A program made the position numbers and the translations under genes. Shown here one piece after another: positions 7,472 to 14,570 of a stretch of DNA of 64,000 bases (the stretch's first letter is position 1; every line of letters begins with the position of its first letter). This stretch comes from Psychroserpens sp041224425 (GTDB taxonomy: Bacteria > Bacteroidota > Bacteroidia > Flavobacteriales > Flavobacteriaceae), in assembly GCF_041224425.1 (NCBI RefSeq), contig NZ_JBGFGL010000080.1, forward strand, positions 248,001-312,000, in the 5' to 3' direction. The notes under the pieces were generated by a model, which searched no databases, was not told the origin of the DNA, and saw only the letters and a list, made by a program, of their open reading frames with translations.

Positions 7472-8806
7472 TTACGTCTTTTGTGAAAGCGATAAAAATT
7501 GGGACCTGAATTTTATGATTAAAGGGATTCCTCTGGCGATAATCCAAAAGGTCAAAGCAATGAAAACAGCATAAAGTTTTAATCCGTAGCTATCCAGCAA
7601 AAACAACAATGGGATAAAGACCAAACCAGTAGACAACAACAGTAAGTTTCGAAGGAATTTCATTTTTCCCATCCCTTTGAACATGCCATCAAAAATAAAG
7701 GCCAACGCACAGAGTGGCTGCATCAATAAGACAACCCAATAGACCTGATAAAATTCTTTTAAAACGGCAGGATCCTGTGTAAAAATGGTTCCAGTAAATT
7801 TATAAAACACCAAACCTACGAGACCAAGAATAATGCCAACAACCACACCACATTTAATCAAAAAGTTACTCAACTCAACAAGTTTTTTATAATCTTTTGC
7901 ACCTAAAAACTTTCCAGATAAGATATTTCCAGCACTAGCATAGCCATCAATAATAAAAGCACCTAAAAACCAGAGATTGATAGCTATGGTGTAAGCCGCA
8001 ATATATTGTGTGCCATAGGCCGTTGCAAAACGTGTCGCAAAATACAAAGTGACGTTAAGAGCCAAGGTTCTGATAAATAAATTCACAACCATCAAAACAA
8101 AGGTTGAAATTTCCTTGTTAAAAGGAAAGGTGACTCGTAATGAAATATCGGTTTTCTTGAGCAAATACAATGCAGAAAGCAATGCCATTACAGTTTGCGC
8201 AAACACACTGGCATAGGCGGCACCTTTGATGTGCAACGGATCAATTATTCCCTCAATTCCATAAACTAAAATCACATCCAACACAATGTTTACAATCGTA
8301 CCAATAATAGCAATAATCATCGGATAGAAGGTGTTTTGAAGTCCGCGAAACGTACCAAACACGGCAATTGTAAATAAGGTAAAAGGAAAACCAAACACAC
8401 GAATTCGATAATATTCCACACTATAGTCCAAAATCAGGTTCGAAGCATTGTAAAGCTTAAATATTTGTGCTGCAAAAGGCCAAGTTGAAACAATGATAAG
8501 CACACTAATAGACGTCATTATAAGTATGGCTTGGGCAGGAAGGTTTTTAACCTGATCTAGTTTATTCGCACCAAGGTGTTGCGATACAATTGAGGAAATA
8601 GCGCTTCGAGTTTGCCCAAACACCCAAATAAGCATTGAAATGAATGTTCCTACAATGCCTACTGCAGCAAGAGATTCTGCGGCATTGTAATCAACATTTC
8701 CAATAATGGCGGTATCTGTCAAGGATAGAATGGGCTCAGCTACACCTGCAATCAATGCTGGAATGGCTAGTTTATTGATGTTTTTAAGTGTGATATCGGT
8801 TTTCAA
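7472..8806 (-). CDS. MATE family efflux transporter
   Basis: A 444-residue membrane protein with about 12 predicted helices in two similar halves, typical of multidrug and toxin extrusion transporters (start MKTDITLKNINKLAIPALIAGVAEPILSLTDTAIIG, with the conserved early LTDTAIIG segment). The family exports cationic compounds or metabolites with H+ or Na+ antiport; the DinF-like branch is the closest match. It overlaps the upstream acetyltransferase gene by 4 nt and leads into the two mini membrane ORFs, queD and lpxH. Confidence 0.9.
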   Translation of the reverse strand: MKTDITLKNINKLAIPALIAGVAEPILSLTDTAIIGNVDYNAAESLAAVGIVGTFISMLIWVFGQTRSAISSIVSQHLGANKLDQVKNLPAQAILIMTSISVLIIVSTWPFAAQIFKLYNASNLILDYSVEYYRIRVFGFPFTLFTIAVFGTFRGLQNTFYPMIIAIIGTIVNIVLDVILVYGIEGIIDPLHIKGAAYASVFAQTVMALLSALYLLKKTDISLRVTFPFNKEISTFVLMVVNLFIRTLALNVTLYFATRFATAYGTQYIAAYTIAINLWFLGAFIIDGYASAGNILSGKFLGAKDYKKLVELSNFLIKCGVVVGIILGLVGLVFYKFTGTIFTQDPAVLKEFYQVYWVVLLMQPLCALAFIFDGMFKGMGKMKFLRNLLLLSTGLVFIPLLFLLDSYGLKLYAVFIALTFWIIARGIPLIIKFRSQFLSLSQKT

Positions 8807-9303
8807 AGGACTAATTCATAACAAAAAAAAGAATGTTTGCTTTGCTTTGGAAAATAAACAGCACCCAACTTTTGATAACCACGAAGTTCGTAAAAATTTT
8901 GGTTTCTGTCATTTTTTGAAAAAGTGTCCAAACGAATGGATGAATAACTGTTTTTTCTTGCAAAGTCTTCTCCATAGTCCATAAGCTGTTGGGCAAAACC
9001 TTTACTTTGATGACTTGGGTGAACCGCTAAACGATGAACATAGATATGTTTTGTGTTAGGCGTTAACCAAGAAACAGATTGATACGCTTTATCCATAAGC
9101 GTAGAAAGCGCAATACAACCAATTATTTCAGCATCCTTTTGAAGAACATAAAGTTCATCTCTTAGGATGTCTTTTTCGAAGACCGTTCGATTTGGATATT
9201 CGTCATTCCATTGGTAGATATTGTTTGTAATCATGTGATTGGCACATGCCTTAGTAATGCCTAAAATCGTTTCAATATCTTTTACAGTTGCCTTTCGTAT
9301 CAT
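8803..9303 (-). CDS. GNAT family N-acetyltransferase
   Basis: I place the start at ATG 9303 (MIRKATVKDIETILGITKAC), the usual GNAT opening, rather than an in-frame TTG at 9327 that adds eight residues. The 166-residue protein has the acetyl-CoA loop in VHRLAVHPSHQSKGFAQQLM (R/QxxGxG/A-type) and the C-terminal FYELRGYQKLG motif. It transfers an acetyl group to an amine; substrate unknown. Overlap with the MATE gene by 4 nt suggests an acetylate-and-export or simply operonic link. Confidence 0.85.
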   Translation of the reverse strand: MIRKATVKDIETILGITKACANHMITNNIYQWNDEYPNRTVFEKDILRDELYVLQKDAEIIGCIALSTLMDKAYQSVSWLTPNTKHIYVHRLAVHPSHQSKGFAQQLMDYGEDFARKNSYSSIRLDTFSKNDRNQNFYELRGYQKLGAVYFPKQSKHSFFCYELVL

Positions 9304-9320
9304 TTTTAATATTACCTTTG
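9288..9320 (+). promoter_or_regulatory. Promoter of the universal stress protein gene
   Basis: TTG (9288..9290), 22 nt, then TACCTTTG (9313..9320), fitting TTG-N17-23-TAnnTTTG. It lies 37 nt upstream of ATG 9358 and overlaps the start of the divergent acetyltransferase gene. The minus strand also carries TAATTTTG in the same gap, a candidate -7 for that gene. Confidence 0.6.
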
Positions 9321-9357
9321 CAAACACTTTTACAAAATTAGTTTTAATAATTTGTTT

Positions 9358-10155
9358 ATGAAGTCGATATTAGTTCCAGTTGGGTCATCAAAAAATGCGG
9401 TAAGCCATTTGCAATATGCTGTAGATTTTGCCAAGGCATTTGGAGCTAAGCTCTACGTGGTTCAGATTTACAATGTATATACAAAGTCTGGGACTTTGAT
9501 AAAAGTTGACCATATTTTAGAACGTGAAAGCTTAGAATTTTTAAAAGGACATGTCAGTAAAGTTGATAGCAAGGGTGTTGATATTAGTATCAAAACCTTT
9601 AAAGGAAAGCTTATCGACACGATAGAATTGGCATGTAAAGCCTTGGATGTAGATTTGATTCTTTTGGAGCCAAGAACAAACTCCATTAAGGATGAGGTTT
9701 ACTTAGGAAAGACATCTGGAAAGATTGTCAAACAGACCAATATTCCAGCATTAATTGTTCCTGAAGGTTATGTCTATAAGCCTATCGTTAAGATTCTAGT
9801 AGCCTTAAAATCTGCTATCATTCGAAGAGAAGATGCTCTAAATCCATTAAAGGCTATAAAGGAACAGTTTAAGTCTGTGGTTAATTTACTTTTGGTTAAG
9901 ACCCCTTTTCATAATGAAGGGGATTTTGATTTGAATGACGACTTAAAAAGTTTAATTACGAACACGACCAAAAGTGAAAATGCGACAACCTATCAAGGTG
10001 TATTAGAACATTATAAAAATAACAGTCCTGACTTGCTAGTTGTGGTAAGGCGTAAACGTGGTTTTTTCTCAAAACTATGGGAAAGTAATACCATCTTAAA
10101 AAGGGACTTCCACAGTTCAAGTTTACCAGTATTGGTCTTGAGCGGATTGAAATAA
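9358..10155 (+). CDS. Universal stress protein (two UspA domains)
   Basis: Start set at ATG 9358 (MKSILVPVGSSKNAVSHLQYAV); an in-frame TTG at 9352 is less likely. The 265-residue protein holds two Usp folds, about 1-140 and 140-265. Domain 1 shows the strand ILVPVGSS and the glycine-rich stretch LGKTSGKIVKQTNIPALIVPEG, close to the G-x2-G-x9-G(S/T) nucleotide-binding pattern; domain 2 (KILVALKS ... SSLPVLVLSG) is more divergent. Usp proteins help survival under stress, by unknown detail. tRNA-Ala follows 5 nt after the stop. Confidence 0.85.
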   Translation: MKSILVPVGSSKNAVSHLQYAVDFAKAFGAKLYVVQIYNVYTKSGTLIKVDHILERESLEFLKGHVSKVDSKGVDISIKTFKGKLIDTIELACKALDVDLILLEPRTNSIKDEVYLGKTSGKIVKQTNIPALIVPEGYVYKPIVKILVALKSAIIRREDALNPLKAIKEQFKSVVNLLLVKTPFHNEGDFDLNDDLKSLITNTTKSENATTYQGVLEHYKNNSPDLLVVVRRKRGFFSKLWESNTILKRDFHSSSLPVLVLSGLK

Positions 10156-10160
10156 ATCTT

Positions 10161-10234
10161 GGGGCATTAGCTCAGTTGGCTAGAGTGCTACGCTGGCAGC
10201 GTAGAGGCCATCGGTTCGAATCCGATATGCTCCA
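10161..10234 (+). tRNA. tRNA-Ala (anticodon GGC)
   Basis: Cloverleaf is complete: acceptor GGGGCAT/ATGCTCC (one G-U), D arm GCTC/GAGT, anticodon stem CTACG/CGTAG with loop CTGGCAG giving anticodon GGC, and T arm ATCGG TTCGAAT CCGAT. Discriminator A at 10234. The 3' CCA is not encoded. An intrinsic terminator starts 11 nt downstream. Confidence 0.96.
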
Positions 10235-10244
10235 CATCACTCAG

Positions 10245-10272
10245 AAAACCTATGCAAAGCATGGGTTTTTTG
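10245..10272 (+). terminator. Intrinsic terminator after tRNA-Ala
   Basis: AAAACCTATGC and GCATGGGTTTT pair across a 3-nt loop (10245..10270), with a T run continuing to 10271. It ends the tRNA transcript, perhaps also read-through from the stress-protein gene. Confidence 0.8.
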
Positions 10273-10445
10273 TTTTAGCCTTAGTTTTAGCTTAAAACAG
10301 CTCTTTTTTGTAAAAAAGCAATTGTATTTCAACGAGTAAATAAGGATTACAGCACTAAAACCAAGTGTTTTGTCGAATAACAAGGTCTTGAATAAACTGG
10401 TTTCACCTTTTTTTTCGTAAGTTTCAACAAGTTAAATGCCCCAAC

Positions 10446-11756
10446 ATGAAACGACTACTACTAATCACCTACTTATTAGGCTTAGGCTTATTTGCCCAAA
10501 ACAAAGCCTACAATCCCCTAACCAGTAACGGACAACTTTATGAATTTGCTCAGTATGCTAAAGCAGAGCAACAAGAATTTTCTGCTCAAGATATTATAGC
10601 AGACGCTTCCTTACGGTTTAAAAATCTTGAATCTGAAAACCACAGTGTCGGCTTTACCCAAGATCATTATTGGATCAAGTTTTCACTTGAGAATAGTTCT
10701 AAGGCAAAGGAAACCTATTATCTAGAAACAGGACGGCCAATTACCGATGTCGCAGATTTATATCAAGTTTCTGAAAGTGATATATCAGTTTTTAAAAGTG
10801 GAGATCAAATTCCGTTTTCTGAGCGCCAACTGGAACATAGGCTTACCGTTTTTAAAATTGAACTGAAGCCAAATACGACTTTAGACTATTACTTGCATTT
10901 AAAAAGTGATGGTGAAACTATAAATATCCCATTAATCCTATATGATGAAACATCGTTTTGGATTATGAATTATAAGCAACAACTGTTTTTAGGGTTGTTT
11001 TATGGCTTATTGCTATTAGCAGGTGTAATTTATTTGTTCTTTTATACAAGTCTTCGCGACAAAACCTTTTTGTATTATGGGTTTTATGTGTTTTCTATCG
11101 GATTTATGCAAGCCGCTTTAGACGGATTTATTTACCAGTATATTTTACCAGATGGTGGCTATTTGAATAGTAGAGCGGTATTAATTACAGCATTGTTATC
11201 CAATTTTTTCTTGCTGAAGTACTGTGAATATTTTTTAAATGTTAGTGCCCTTTTAAAGCCTTTTAAAAAAGTGTTCAAAGGGGTTTATCTTGTTTTAACC
11301 ATCCTTTTAATTATGACTTTTATTAGTCAAGACACTTTGGCTTTGGTGTATTCAATCAGTAATGTCAACGGATTGATTAGTTTGTTGTTGATTTTGGTAA
11401 CCGTCTTTACAATGAAGTACAAGCGCATATCCATTGACCCTTATTTTTCTTTCGGAATTTTCTTTTTGGTCGTTGGATTACTGGGTTTTGTAATGAACAA
11501 TTTAAGCTTGGTTCCAAATAATTTTTACACTTTGAATAGTGCCAAATTTGGTTCTGGTTTTGAGGTTGTCTTTTTATCCTTGTCGATGACCAATCTACTT
11601 AGAAAGCTAAGACGTGATAAAGAAAAGTCGCAAGAAGAAGCCTTGAAAAAATCAGAAGAAATCAGCCAACTTAAGACTTATTTCATGTCTAACATCAGTC
11701 ATGAATTGAGAACGTGTTCGTGTATGGCTAGTTGTATGATTTGTTTAGTAAGATAG
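10446..11756 (+). pseudogene. Hybrid sensor histidine kinase, N-terminal fragment (cut by inserted cassette)
   Basis: Signal peptide (residues 1-17, ending LGLFAQ), extracytoplasmic 7TMR-DISMED2-like domain (about 30-165), seven-helix 7TMR-DISM membrane domain (about 178-385), a coiled coil (385-412) and the start of HisKA with the phosphoacceptor H419 in SHELRT. Native sequence ends at 11712 inside codon 423; the last 13 residues (CSCMASCMICLVR) are read from the cassette. The rest of the kinase resumes at 12641. Removing 11713..12640 gives one frame of 785 residues. As it stands the fragment lacks the ATPase and receiver domains and is probably inactive alone. Confidence 0.9.
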
Positions 11757-11842
11757 CAAAAAAACGTAATAGGATTAGAGTGGAATTCGCCAGAATTCCG
11801 CGAGACCTCTTTACACACTATTAGCTATACACGTTGTTGGGC
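11713..11842 (-). repeat. attC-like recombination site of the cassette
   Basis: On the minus strand: R'' core GCCCAAC (11842..11836), arm CGTGTATAGCTA (11832 downward), an internal perfect hairpin GGAATTC-TGGC-GAATTCC near 11791..11808, then the opposing arm TAGCCATACACG (11 of 12 pairs) and the end that would join TTGGGC to give core GTTGGGC. The RYYYAAC/GTTRRRY cores, imperfect paired arms and about 130 bp size match integron attC sites. The cassette gene's stop codon lies inside it, as in typical cassettes. Confidence 0.68.
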
Positions 11843-12621
11843 ACAGTAATTTTTAATCCATATGCTTTTTCCAACAATGCAATATTATATCCATAACCAT
11901 ATCCGTCAACAAATTCAGTCGGAAGGTTTTCTGTCTTAAACTTTTCAGTCGCTTTAATGTAATCAGCTAATATTTTCTTCGGTTCCCGATTTAAATAATC
12001 AGAAAGATAGTTTTCCGCAATATCTGGTCTGTCAAAAGCTAAAAGATATTGAGTTGCGGTTATTGGACTAAAATCAAAACCGAAAAATTGACTTTCAATC
12101 ATTTTTTTAGAGTTTTGAAATTTTTCAAAGAGTGGAATTAAGTTTAATTTTATCGATTCAGGAATTGTTTTAGTCGCGCTATCAAAGTCCGTTTTATCAA
12201 TAAGGTTTAGTACTAATTTCCCTTTTGTTGGATTAACAATGTGTCCAATATCTCCACCAATTAGAGTTTCACTTTTTTTATTAATCAAAGGGTTTTTCTT
12301 TGAGTATTCTTTTAGTTCTTTTGAGTTAATGTAAAAGTCAGCTCTAAATTCGACATAGTTATCTGCAACATTGTATCTACTCGATGAGAATTTCACGAAC
12401 AGAGAATAATTCCCAGTTTCATTATTTAGTTTTAATTTGTGTTGACTTGGATAATACATGAATCCTAATTCCGATAATTTTTTTGCAATTAAAGAACAGG
12501 CTCTTTCGTAAACTTCTTTAGGTTTTTCGGAAACTTCAGAAGCGGGTTTTCTTTCAGAAACTCTTTCTTTATTTCCGAAAATATGGTCTTTAAAATCTTC
12601 TATGTTTTTTATCCACTTCAT
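11821..12621 (-). CDS. Cassette-borne protein of unknown function (DUF4304-like?)
   Basis: A 266-residue soluble protein without signal peptide or membrane span. Residues about 36-150 (VYERACSLIAKKLSELGFMYYPSQHKLKL ... YVEFRADFYINSKELKEYSKK) look like the DUF4304 type, in which a long helix precedes a beta-sheet; this assignment is tentative. The C-terminal part (about 165-255) is helical. The gene fills the cassette: its ATG is 19 nt from one end and its last codons (VPNNVYS) are encoded by the attC-like site. It lies antisense to the kinase. Cassette genes often encode stress, toxin-immunity or resistance functions, but nothing here identifies one. Confidence 0.75.
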   Translation of the reverse strand: MKWIKNIEDFKDHIFGNKERVSERKPASEVSEKPKEVYERACSLIAKKLSELGFMYYPSQHKLKLNNETGNYSLFVKFSSSRYNVADNYVEFRADFYINSKELKEYSKKNPLINKKSETLIGGDIGHIVNPTKGKLVLNLIDKTDFDSATKTIPESIKLNLIPLFEKFQNSKKMIESQFFGFDFSPITATQYLLAFDRPDIAENYLSDYLNREPKKILADYIKATEKFKTENLPTEFVDGYGYGYNIALLEKAYGLKITVPNNVYS

Positions 12622-12640
12622 TTGTTCTTATTGTGCCCAA

Positions 12641-13731
12641 CACCAATTAATGCGATAATGGGAATTGCTGAATTAGAGCTAAAAAACCAGAAGAATTCGA
12701 TCGATCAAGAAGATCACTTTAAAGTAATTAGAAATGCTTCCTTGAGTTTATTGAGTAATGTAAATGACATATTAGATTTCGAGAAGATCGAAAAAAATGA
12801 ATTACAACTAAAAACAGAACGTTTCAATCCTTCTGATGCTATTTCAAAAATAGCCGAAAACTGGAAATCAGAAGCAGAAAACAAAGGCTTGATATTCTTT
12901 ACCGAAGTGGATGAAGACTTGCCGATACTTACGCAAGGTGATCCAGAGCGCTTTATGCAGATTATTAATAATGTTTTGAGTAATGCCGTTAAGTTTACTG
13001 AAGAAGGTGAGATTAACCTTAAGGTAAAGAGTTCAAACCTACCAAATAGCATGTCGCGTTTATCTATACAAGTTTCTGATACTGGTGTTGGAATGGATGA
13101 GGAAGGGAAAAACAGTGTTTTTGATAGTTTTAATCAGATGCGACTCAACCATAATCGTAAATTTGGTGGTATTGGTTTGGGTCTTACTATTGTAAGACAT
13201 TTAGTGGAGTTGTTTGAAGGCTCTATTGAAATAGAAAGTCAGTTAAATAATGGAACCACTGTTTATGTTGAAATACCGTTGCAATCCATTGCTGTTGAGA
13301 ACAAACAAAAGTCTATCACAAACAAGTTTAATATAGCTCCAAAAGTTCTTGTAGTGGAAGACAACAAACTCAATCAAATGGTTATGAAAAAAATGCTATC
13401 CAGTCATCCCGAAGTTGATTTTTCCATAGCCAATCATGGAGAAGAGGCTGTAGAATTTCTTAAAAACGAATATTTTGATATGATTCTTATGGATCTTCAA
13501 ATGCCTGTTATGGATGGATATGAAGCGACTAAACTGATACGAAGTGGCCATTTAGGTAATTCTGTATGTGATATACCGATTATTGCCGTTACCGCTGACG
13601 CTACTGAAGCAACGAGACAAAAAGTATTGGCTTTGGGCATGAATGATTACATTACAAAGCCTGTACAAAGGGATTTACTGTTTGATAAAATGAAAGGATG
13701 CCAAAACCTTGTCAAGCTTAAAATCGCTTAA
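12641..13731 (+). pseudogene. Hybrid sensor histidine kinase, C-terminal fragment
   Basis: Native sequence resumes at 12641 (restored residues T423-P-I-N-A-I-M-G). It holds the rest of HisKA, the HATPase domain with N box (NNVLSNAVKFT), G1 (DTGVGMD) and G2 (GGIGLGLTI), and a C-terminal receiver domain with VVEDN, the phosphoacceptor aspartate in MILMDLQMPVMDG and the TKP lysine. An upstream ATG at 12583 inside the cassette could open this frame, adding a foreign hydrophobic start. Its stop overlaps the stop of the convergent hydrolase gene by 3 nt. No internal frameshift is visible, so disruption looks recent or reversible. Confidence 0.9.
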
Positions 13732-14570
13732 TTTTTGATAAATTTTATACTGTTTTCAACCACTTGATTTAAATCATTAGGAAGATTTGTTGCATTCCAT
13801 GGATGCGAGGCTCCAAAGACATGGTTGGAACCCTTTATTTCTAAAAGTTTAGCTTTTGGGCACCAGGAGCTGAGGTTTAAAGCGGCCTCGAAAGTGACAG
13901 AAGGATCCTCAGTTGCATGTACAATTAAGAAGGGAATATTAAGTTTTAGACAAGCTCTTTTGATGTTGAGTCGTTCTGTATTATGAAGGAAATCTTCATA
14001 AAATTGGTAATGATGAGGCATTTCTTGTTTCGTTCTTCCGTTTATCACATATTTAACACCATCATTTTCCCATTGCTGAATACTTTCAGCCGATCCAAAT
14101 CGAGAACCAAAATCGCTCACACTTGCCCAAGTGATCAGTCGTTTGATTCTTGAATCTTCAGAAGCTTTTATAATCGAAATTCCGCCACCTCTTGAATGTC
14201 CAATTAGTGTAATATTTTCAGTGTCGATTTCATTTTTGAATGGAAAACCCTTAGAAACGATAAAGTCAATCATATCATTCAAATCATCCAATTCCTTTGT
14301 GTAGTTGTTTTCCGCAAAGGCATTTAAGTCGGGAAAATCAATAGGATTTTCCATGGTTCCGCCATTATGTGAAAAGTTGAATTTCACAAAGAACAAGCCC
14401 TGTTTACGAAACGCTTCAGCTACCAAATCCCAACTTCCCCAATCCTTAAACCCTTTATAACCATGACAAAATATAACAACAGGCTTTTTCATTTGGTCTT
14501 CTTTAAAAAAGGCATCCCAAAGCATTGGTTTTGTATTGTGTCTATTGAGAACGTAGTTTTTATGATTCAT
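13728..14570 (-). CDS. Alpha/beta hydrolase (dienelactone hydrolase / acyl-peptidase-like)
   Basis: Start placed at ATG 14570 (MNHKNYVLNRHNTKPM); an earlier in-frame start at 14591 lies deeper in the upstream gene. The 280-residue cytosolic protein has the alpha/beta hydrolase triad: oxyanion segment FCHGYKGFKDWGSW, nucleophile serine in GHSRGGG, acid D in HATEDPSV, and histidine in GSNHVFG. Substrate is unknown. The start overlaps the AddB-like gene by 11 nt, implying co-translation, and the stop overlaps the convergent kinase gene. Confidence 0.86.
   Translation of the reverse strand: MNHKNYVLNRHNTKPMLWDAFFKEDQMKKPVVIFCHGYKGFKDWGSWDLVAEAFRKQGLFFVKFNFSHNGGTMENPIDFPDLNAFAENNYTKELDDLNDMIDFIVSKGFPFKNEIDTENITLIGHSRGGGISIIKASEDSRIKRLITWASVSDFGSRFGSAESIQQWENDGVKYVINGRTKQEMPHHYQFYEDFLHNTERLNIKRACLKLNIPFLIVHATEDPSVTFEAALNLSSWCPKAKLLEIKGSNHVFGASHPWNATNLPNDLNQVVENSIKFIKN

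Larger units (their letters stand above)
11713..12640 (-). mobile_element. 928 bp integron-cassette-like insertion
   Basis: Bounded by host sequence AGAA (to 11712) and CACCAATT (from 12641); joining the two restores R-T-P-I-N in the kinase H-box. Read on the minus strand the insert starts TTGGGCAC after a host G, carries one gene whose ATG is 19 nt from the end, and finishes ..CATACACGAACACG before host TTCTC. This is the geometry of a gene cassette inserted at a G/TT point: the circular form would recreate GTTGGGC, the mirror of the internal GCCCAAC at 11842..11836. No transposase or integrase is encoded in it. Confidence 0.72.

Noticed and set aside
12583..12640. The frame that opens at ATG 12583 as the true start of the kinase C-terminal protein
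   Set aside because: These codons are cassette sequence, antisense to the cargo gene start, and do not belong to the kinase; native sequence starts at 12641. Expression from this ATG is possible but not supported.
11711..12641. The repeated AAC on both sides of the insert as a 3-bp target duplication of a transposon
   Set aside because: The insert lacks a transposase and proper terminal inverted repeats, and the AAC is part of the attC-like core and the host codon; cassette insertion explains it more simply.
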